Assembly: GCA_022432975.1 (NCBI GenBank)
Contig: CM039506.1
Location: 12,342,831 to 12,406,830, forward strand
Reading direction: 5' to 3'
Length of the DNA stretch: 64,000 bases
Source of the DNA: Begonia masoniana
Taxonomy: Eukaryota; Streptophyta; Magnoliopsida; Cucurbitales; Begoniaceae
A program made the position numbers and the translations under genes. Shown here one piece after another: positions 57,605 through 64,000 of the stretch (its first letter is position 1; every line of letters begins with the position of its first letter). The notes under the pieces are model-generated. The model did no database searches, was not told the DNA's origin, and worked only from the letters and a program-made list of their open reading frames with translations.

Positions 57605-58481
57605 GAACTCTGACTGCCGATCGTCGTTCAGACCGTCGTTGTTTGTCGGTCCTTCGTGTCGTTGCATCGTTGCTGTCCAGAGTGTCGTTGTTCGACAATT
57701 TGTTCTTCTGCTGCTTCTCGTTTGGTCTTTGGAGTTTTCCTGCCTGGCTCTCCAGCCGTATTCCACTGCTTCTGTTCTTGGTTTTCTGCTCTTTTGTTGG
57801 ATTACCTCCGCGTTCTCTCCTGTCCGCCAAGTTGCTGCACACTATTCACGCTCGCTTTCACATGCACTCCTTTTTCGATCGCTGATGGTAATTCCTTTAG
57901 GACATGTGAGGCGTCTCATCTGCACTCCTATCCCCACGGATTTTCACCATCGAATCCGGAGTTTTCTTCTACTCTTGCCTATCAGTTTTTGCGCCTGCGA
58001 AGCTCACCGAGTTCTCTGTGTTGCTCCCTCGGATTTTCTGACTCTCCTATTGTTTTCGGTCGGACTCGCTGGATTTGCCGCTGTTTCGTGGTCCTCTAGC
58101 TTCTAGACCTGAGTTGACGGGGTTTTTCACTATTACCGTAGTGATTGTGAAGGGTTAATGTGGGCCACTCTAGGCCATATTGTAGTGTTCTTTCCCTGTG
58201 GGCCTTTCTGCTCACTTTCTTGGGCCAGTCCTCCCCTCTGAGGTTTCACTAATAATGAGAATTGACACTATACTTCTGCGCCTCTTTATTATCTGATTAA
58301 CCAACGGTACAAGATTTTTTTTTGTTCAATCTGTTCTCGGTCATTATTTGTTGGTGATTTGTGATGAATTTATTTGGCCGATTAATGGGTGACGGAGTAT
58401 TGTTCAAAGTCCACTTGCGAGAGCACTTTTGCAAAGAACTTCAATATACTTTGATCATTAAGCCTATAATATGTCACCTAC
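57603..58481. other. CT-rich, GC-higher segment of unknown nature
   Basis: All three plus-strand frames are open for 240-540 bp between 57567 and 58106 because of C/T bias, not because of a recognisable protein. It might be the 5' part of a retroposon or host sequence. After 58130 it becomes mixed; nothing identified. Confidence 0.4.
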
Positions 58482-58581
58482 NNNNNNNNNNNNNNNNNNN
58501 NNNNNNNNNNNNNNNNNNNNNNNNNNNNNNNNNNNNNNNNNNNNNNNNNNNNNNNNNNNNNNNNNNNNNNNNNNNNNNNNN
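58482..58581. other. Assembly gap, 100 N
   Basis: Exactly 100 N, the usual placeholder for a gap of unknown size. Confidence 0.99.
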
Positions 58582-60160
58582 TATGTGTTTGGAGTATTTT
58601 TGGGTATGTTTTTGGGCTGATGTAGACTAGAAAGAATCAATGAATTAGTTAAACCATTTTAGGATGTTTGGTTCTGGATAGTGGATAGGTTATGTTTTGA
58701 ACTTTTAAAACGTTTTGAACATGTATTTTGTAAATTGTTTGGTATTAGTAAAAATGTTCAGTTTTTAAACATATCCACGCGATTTTGTTTTTATGAAATT
58801 AGGTTATGCTTTTAACGTGTTATGAGTCGTTTATTTTGGGGTGATTGGCAAGTGAGAATCGAGCTTCGTATTGTGATGAGTTTTATTTTGAGGTATTGAA
58901 AGGTTTAGGGTGTTTTGAAATTGTGTTGTTACACCGGAAGAGCATGAAGAAGATAAACATAAACTTAGAAAGAGGGGCGCAAATGCCTCTGGACATCCCA
59001 AGGACTGGCGATCGACGCCCTAAGGGTCGATTGATCGCCCCTTACAGTTGCCAGCCCCTGGATTTTCCCAGGGATGTTGCAAACGTCACCACAGTAAAGG
59101 GCGAACGTTTGCCCCTAGTGTTCGCAACAGGCGACGTATCGCCTGTATTTGGGCGATAGATCTCCCCGACATTTTTTTCAAACAGAAGTAAGTTTTAGAA
59201 GAAAAATGTAACTTTTTGTCGATCATTCGATAACATAGGTCCGATATGCGTACTCTTTGCCAAGCTGAAATCGATAGAACTTCTAATGAAACGTTTAAGA
59301 GGAGATTGAGATCATGAAAAGATGAGATTGAAGTTCTTGTATCAACCGGTTCCAAGCATTGTAAAGAAATCATGCCACAAAACATTATACATGTCTTAGA
59401 CGAACAAGAGGACTAGTCAACTTCAACAATAATTTTTTTTACCGTCAGTTGTTTATTTAGCTTGTGAATGGATTTCTGGGGAAAAAAGAGAAATTTAAAC
59501 TATCACAACTCGGTGATGAGCCTGGACAGAAACGATAAGTCAAACAAACTATTCTTCGAATAGGATTTGATCGCCCAACATGAGCTTCGGTTTGTAGCAG
59601 AAGACTTAACGAAAAATAAAACAATAATCCACACGAGATGTGTCAAAGTTCACATAATGATAAAATATTGCAACCACTAATCCAATATAATATTGGGCAG
59701 AAAATTAAGCATACAAACTCAAAATAAGAAAAGAATTGAACAAAAGAATCTTCACCACAACTAGAAGGAAATAAACAATCAAGGGAAAAGGAAGAGAAGC
59801 CTGCAACGATCAGCTACACTTTGCCTCTACGATCTTTAGCTAAAAAAAAGAAGAGTTTTTTAGGTGAGCAACTGGTTCGGTTGAGAATACTATATTATAC
59901 TTTAATGCATGAAAAGAGTGAATTTTTTTATCATGTTATTATTTTAAGGGTTAAAATAATTTTAACCCTCGAAGTATGAGATTTTTTTTTAAAAAAAACC
60001 CTTACAGTATTAACTCTAACAAAACAAACTTTAAACTATTAAAAACTTATCAAAAAAATCACTGGCGGTCAACCGATAACTCCCCGTTATGCTTTTTACA
60101 CATAGAACGGAGGACCATTCTAATAAGAACGGTACTCCATTATGTCGGAGAGTTCTCCCT
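58582..60160. other. Unidentified noncoding DNA
   Basis: 58980-59160 has short GGCGATCGAT- and CGCCC-type motifs recalling those in the G2 LTR (GATCGCCCC..GGCGATCGATCG), so an LTR remnant is possible. The rest is AT-rich with no feature I can support. Confidence 0.4.
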
Positions 60161-60905
60161 CGTAGAGAACGGAGGACCACTGTTGGAGAACGGTCCCCCA
60201 TTATCCTACAGCGCAACCCGTGACCAACTAATAATTAATCATGAGCGGTAAACGGTCCTCCGTTCTCTCTAGAGCGGTCTTCCGTTCTGCCACCCGTGGT
60301 CAATTATTGGTTGATCTCAGGCTGCGCTGTAGGAGAACGGGGGACCGTTCTCCTGCCCTATTTAAAGGGCTGCTCACCCTTCATTCTCACTACCTCCACT
60401 TTCTCTAACTCTCTAAAATCTCTCAACTATTATCTTGCTCTGTATAATTTTCGTTGTCTAAGCGACGACGATTGATTCTCATTCACCTAGAGCAGTTGAT
60501 TTAGATGGGCTAACAAATTTTGATGTCGATATGTATTGGTATTCACACGCCACTTCTGCATATGGTGATCTTTGAGTATTCGATCACTTAGATGGAAATG
60601 AAGAAATCGAGGTGCATTTGACCTCCAGAACTTTAGACGAGGAGCTTCAAACACTGATCGGTTCGGAGGATGATGAGGTGGAAAGCATACCAGTAAGAGA
60701 AGAAATCTAATCAAGTTTTTTTTTTGGGAAACAATATAGTTATTTAAAGGATATTAAAGCAAAAATAGTTGAATATTCTTTGAAAAATGGTTATGGGATC
60801 AAATATATCAAAAGTGACAAGTTGCGACTGACAGCTGAGTGTGAAGATGGGTACAGGTGCGAGTGTAAAGACATGCGCGCGGGGTCTCCATCCTAAACTC
60901 ACCCC
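60161..60905 (+). pseudogene. MULE (Mutator-like) 5' region, copy 1
   Basis: 745-bp unit repeated from 60906. It contains a foldback, TATTTAAAGGG (60359-60369), a leader and the start of a transposase-like reading frame (FDVDMYWYSHAT.AYGDL). The start codon seen in copy 2 is lost here (GATTG). A TGA follows GDL. Downstream, EYSLKNGYGIKYIKSDKLRLTAEC matches the MuDR-type DNA-binding domain in style, then diverges near 60860. Confidence 0.72.
60183..60360. repeat. GAACGG foldback upstream of MULE copy 1
   Basis: Imperfect inverted repeat: left TGTTGGAGAACGGTCCCCCA..CTACAGCGCA pairs with right TGCGCTGTAGGAGAACGGGG..CGTTCTCC. Arms are about 65 bp with mismatches. Confidence 0.75.
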
Positions 60906-61727
60906 CGTAGAGAACGGGGGACCGCTGTTGGAGAACGGTCCCCCGTTATCCTACAGCGCAGCTCGTGACAAACCAATAATTGATCACGGGCAGTAAACGG
61001 TCCCCTGTTTTTTCCAGAGCGGTTTTCCATTCTGTCGCCGTGATCAATTATTGACTGATCACGGACTGCGCTGCAGGAGAACGGGGACGGTTCTCTAGGC
61101 CTATTTAAAGGGCCGCTCACCTTCCATTCTCACTACCTCCACTTTCTCTAACTATCTAAAACCTCTCCACTATTATCTTGCTCTGTAGAATTTTTGTTGT
61201 ATAAGCGACAACGATGGATTCTGATTCACCTAGAGCAGTTGATTTAGACGGGCCAACAAATTTTAATGTCGATATGTATTGTTATTCGCATGCCACTCCT
61301 GCATATAATGATCTTTGAGCATTCGATCACTTAGATGGAAATGAAGAAATCGAGGTGCATTCGACCTCTGGAACTCTAGATGAAGAGCTTCGAACACCAG
61401 TCGGTTCGAAAAATGATGAGGCAGAAAACATACCAGTAAGAGAAGAAATCTCAGTTTTTTTTAGGGAAACAATATAGTTATTTAAAGGATATTAAAGCAA
61501 AAATAGTCGAATATTCTTTGAAATATAGTTATGGGATCAAATTCATCAAAAGTGACAAGTGGCGACTGACGGCTGCAAGTGGTGACTGCATGCTTCCGAG
61601 ATGCTAGACGAGCTTAAGTTTCAAATAAAGAATTTGATCGATTCTCACAGTCATTTGAGAAAAATTGAGAATCGACATAGTGAGGAAGGATTTGATTGTC
61701 AACATTACACCAGTATTTCCAGAAGAG
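60906..61727 (+). pseudogene. MULE 5' region and transposase N-terminal part, copy 2
   Basis: Has the same foldback (about 60920-61092), TATTTAAAGGG (61101-61111) and ATG at 61214 (MDSDSPRAVDLDG). TGA after GDL interrupts the frame as in the other copies. The DNA-binding domain region continues further than in copy 1 (ASEMLDELKFQIKNLIDSHSHL, 61600-61670). Interrupted by the solo LTR at 61728 and continued at 63572. Confidence 0.75.
60920..61092. repeat. GAACGG foldback upstream of MULE copy 2
   Basis: Same inverted repeat as before copy 1, with arms GCTGTTGGAGAACGGTCCCC and CTGCGCTGCAGGAGAACGGG. Confidence 0.72.
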
Positions 61728-61933
61728 TGATAAGTGTGTATTTTACACACTTATATATACTTTTTATACTTGATTGGATAACTTTTTCTCAATCATTCGA
61801 AAGAATTTGATATATTTGTGTGAAGTGTGCAGACATTGTATTTAGAACAGGTATTTAGAAAAGAGGTGGAAAAGAAGTAAATGTCAAAGTTCAAGAAAAC
61901 AGAAAAGAGGGAGAAGCAATTACAATAAGCAGC

Positions 61934-61970
61934 AGCGATCGATCTCCATGAAATGCAGAGATCGATCGCT
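61934..61970. repeat. GATCGATC hairpin 1 in the solo LTR
   Basis: Perfect 13-bp stem AGCGATCGATCTC / GAGATCGATCGCT with an 11-nt loop CATGAAATGCA. Confidence 0.9.
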
Positions 61971-62455
61971 ACATATTTGAAGGAAATCATTATACACATA
62001 TCAGAAATTGAAGGGAGCGGAGATCGATAGCCAAATACAGAGCTCTCGGCAGAGGCAAAAACGATTCAGCGATTGGGACAATTTTTATCTGCATTCGGCT
62101 ATTGCTCCACTGAGCAATGGGTTGAATTTTGGGAGAGCTTCAATTGAAGCAGAACCTTGGGGCGATTTTGGTAGTCGGCGACTTAGAAAGCTTCGGAAGA
62201 GGCGAAGGTCTTCAGCGCAGCAAATCCGGCGACTGTGAGAGCAAGAAACTGAGAGTCTGTGATTTTGGGATTCGGCGACAGAGCGCTCGGATTCTGGCGA
62301 GCTCTGTTCTGCGACTTGGGCGTTCGGCGATTTACACAGAGCAGAGAGGATTGTCGGCGATTTCTCCACACAAGGCAAGCAGTAGGAGGCGATTATCTCA
62401 TATTCTAAAGGAGAGATTTCTGCAGACATTCAGTGACCGATTGCTTAAAGGGAGC

Positions 62456-62492
62456 AGCGATCGATCTCTATGAAATACAGAGATCGATCGTT
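62456..62492. repeat. GATCGATC hairpin 2 in the solo LTR
   Basis: Same design: AGCGATCGATCTC and GAGATCGATCGTT, loop TATGAAATACA; one G:T at the stem end. Confidence 0.9.
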
Positions 62493-62524
62493 ACACATAT
62501 GCTATATGTTTATAAAGAAATGCC

Positions 62525-62560
62525 GCGATCGATTTCTGTAACTTTGCAGAAATCGATCGC
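62525..62560. repeat. GATCGATC hairpin 3 in the solo LTR
   Basis: GCGATCGATTTCTG and CAGAAATCGATCGC, a 14-bp perfect stem with loop TAACTTTG. Relative to hairpins 1 and 2, changes on both arms keep the pairing. Confidence 0.9.
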
Positions 62561-63571
62561 CGCATCAAATTAGATTTGGAAAGATAATATTCTTTTTAAT
62601 CTAAACCATTCACTTGAAAGCAGCAGCTAATCTCAACCGTTGATCTTAAGAGAGAGAGACTTTTTGACCTAAAGAAAAAGATAAAAAGGAGGGAGCAGAC
62701 ATCCTGGAGATCCTGGAGTCGGCAGAGAGCACTTCCGCGGCGATTCTCGGCTAAGGAGCGATCCGATTATTTTCAGCATAGTTTTCTTTTCTTTTCTTTT
62801 TCTTTCTACGGTTTTATTATGCAACTCTATAATATTTCCGTTGTTTATTTATCTTCTAGCATGAACTAAACGTTTGTTCTAGGGTTTCGATGTAGCCTAG
62901 TTATGATTATTTATTTTTCTTAATTCAAGTATTTAATTTCCTGTTCCTGTTCTGTGTTGAGTAATCTATTCTGGACGTAATGCTTAGGTTTGCTTGATCA
63001 CCAAAACTAAGAACTTTAGGGTTAATTCGGGATGCGAGAGCGGAGAATTTAACCGTGCACTGAATATTTTGCCTTGAAAAGGATCCTAGGCTAGAGATAG
63101 TTAGGACGTTTGAGTGGTAATATAATTTCTTATTCCTAATGTATTCAATTAATTCTCAGGATTAGAGACCGAGAGGTGATAATTCGTTGGTTGAATAAGT
63201 TTGTTTTTGCTCGAGAGAGATTGATAAATATTTTCGTGAAATTGCCATCAACACATAGAAATAGGATTTAATTACTTGAATTAGGGCTAATAAATAGGAT
63301 TAGCTAAGTGAAATCGGAACCCTGGATTTTCTCATCATATAATCTTACTCTTTTAAATTTAAATCTTTTATTTAAATTGTTGTTTGATTTTTATTTGAAT
63401 TATTTTAGTTTAAAATCCAAAAACCACTTATTATTTCTTTTCAAATTAAACTGAAAATTAGATATTCAATATTTAACATTATTATTCCTCGTGGGATCGA
63501 CACTCGTACTTTTATATACACTTTATTACTTCTGCGACACGTGCACTTGCGTAGTACGATTTTTCGCAACA

Positions 63572-63748
63572 AAGAGCAAGAAGCGTAGCTCGAAAATTTA
63601 ACGAAGGCAAGAGCGACAAACAATACAGGTTAGTCTTGTCATACACAACAGAAATATGTAGATCAAATCTGGGTAGCACATTACAAATACATACTTACGA
63701 GATGAGGCATGATTCATTGGTATGCCAAAGAATGTATATGTGCATGGC
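63572..63748 (+). pseudogene. MULE copy 2, continued after the solo LTR
   Basis: Continues the transposase-like protein: SYTTEICRSNLGSTLQI and CQRMYMCMA match the conserved part of MULE transposases before the catalytic core. It breaks off at 63748, where copy 3 begins. Confidence 0.7.
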
Positions 63749-64000
63749 TGAGCCAACAAATTTTGATGTCGATATGTATTGGTATTCACACGCCACTCCT
63801 CCATATGGTGATCTTTGAGCATTCGATCACTTAGATAGAAATGAAAAAATCGAGGTGCATTCGATCTCTGAAACTCTAGACGAAGAGCTTCAAACACCAG
63901 TCAGTTCGAAGGATGATGAGGCGGAAAACATACCAGTAAGAGAAGAAATCTCAATTTTTTTGGGGAAACAATATAGTTATTTAACAAATATTAAAGTGGA
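63749..64000 (+). pseudogene. MULE 5' region, copy 3 (partial, runs out of the window)
   Basis: Begins abruptly inside the first coding block (PTNFDVDMYWYSHAT) without its promoter, and contains the same TGA after GDL and the EEIEVHS block. The junction with the copy 2 transposase fragment suggests illegitimate recombination. Confidence 0.72.

Larger units (their letters stand above)
61728..63571 (+). mobile_element. Solo LTR (1844 bp), Ty3/gypsy-like
   Basis: Starts TGATAAGTGTGTATTTTACA, ends TTTTTCGCAACA, flanked by a perfect duplication AAGAG (61723-61727 and 63572-63576). No second LTR, primer site or internal genes, so recombination between LTRs removed the rest. The end segment CGTGGGATCGACACTCGTAC..GACACGTGCACTTGCG is the type seen in long LTRs of the Athila/Tat group, which is my inference for the family. 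Open frames inside (62008-62473) are not coding by any sign. Confidence 0.88.

Noticed and set aside
57567..58106. 179-codon open frame in the CT-rich segment
   Set aside because: It starts in the A tract, all three frames are open because of base bias, and no domain is visible.
62008..62473. Open frames within the solo LTR
   Set aside because: Both strands are open over the same GC-richer part, there is no recognisable domain, and they lie wholly inside an LTR.

Overview
The window looks like AT-rich, gene-poor nuclear DNA from a eudicot plant. The host genes carry introns with GT..AG borders, the recognisable proteins are plant families (a BOI-type RING ligase and an FLZ zinc-finger protein), and most of the remainder is plant transposable elements. 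I cannot name the species. A run of 100 N (58482-58581) marks a scaffold gap.

Layout. (1) 1-642: last exon of a BOI-like RING E3 ligase, + strand. (2) 1581-33750: one nested transposon block. A decayed outer Copia element (here 'Copia H') was split in gag by a second Copia ('Copia A', 2316-30898, duplication CAGAT). Copia A was then hit three times: by chromovirus G1 in its integrase (4586-14420, minus), by chromovirus G2 in its RT/RNase H part (16167-26178, minus, duplication CTCAG) and by a hAT transposon in RNase H (26404-30249, 8-bp duplication). G2 received an 823-bp Cassandra TRIM with a 5S rRNA-derived domain in one LTR (23371-24193, duplication GCCTA). That makes four nesting levels, each boundary supported by a target-site duplication except the outermost. 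(3) 33751-37756: intergenic DNA with two copies of a GGTTCC-rich repeat. (4) 37757-38644: a complete two-exon FLZ gene, the only intact gene in the window. (5) 39346-39886: a nearly exact 271-bp tandem duplication. (6) 41356-51330: a third Copia ('Copia C') with a Ty3/gypsy chromovirus (G3) inserted 6 bp inside its 3' LTR. (7) 51331-57340: noncoding DNA with a foldback element and two related hairpin MITEs. (8) 57344-57570: a putative plastid-targeted first exon ending in a 32-nt A tract. (9) 60161-64000: three partial copies of the 5' end of a Mutator-like (MULE) transposase region, one of them split by an 1844-bp solo LTR (duplication AAGAG).

How it works together. Apart from the two host genes and the possible plastid exon, nothing here looks functional for the plant. 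The retroelements carry LTRs, primer sites matching initiator Met-tRNA and recognisable gag-pol genes, but these are broken by stops, frameshifts and loss of catalytic aspartates. Most of the stops I checked, and all three lost aspartates, fit C:G to T:A transitions, the expected outcome of methylcytosine decay in silenced DNA. The features I would re-examine first are the 33-copy 30-bp minisatellite confined to one LTR of G1, the Cassandra insertion, the palindrome cluster in the hAT promoter, the covarying LTR hairpin shared by G1 and G2, and the GATCGATC hairpins in the solo LTR. I found no cellular operon, CRISPR array or clearly new multi-gene system.
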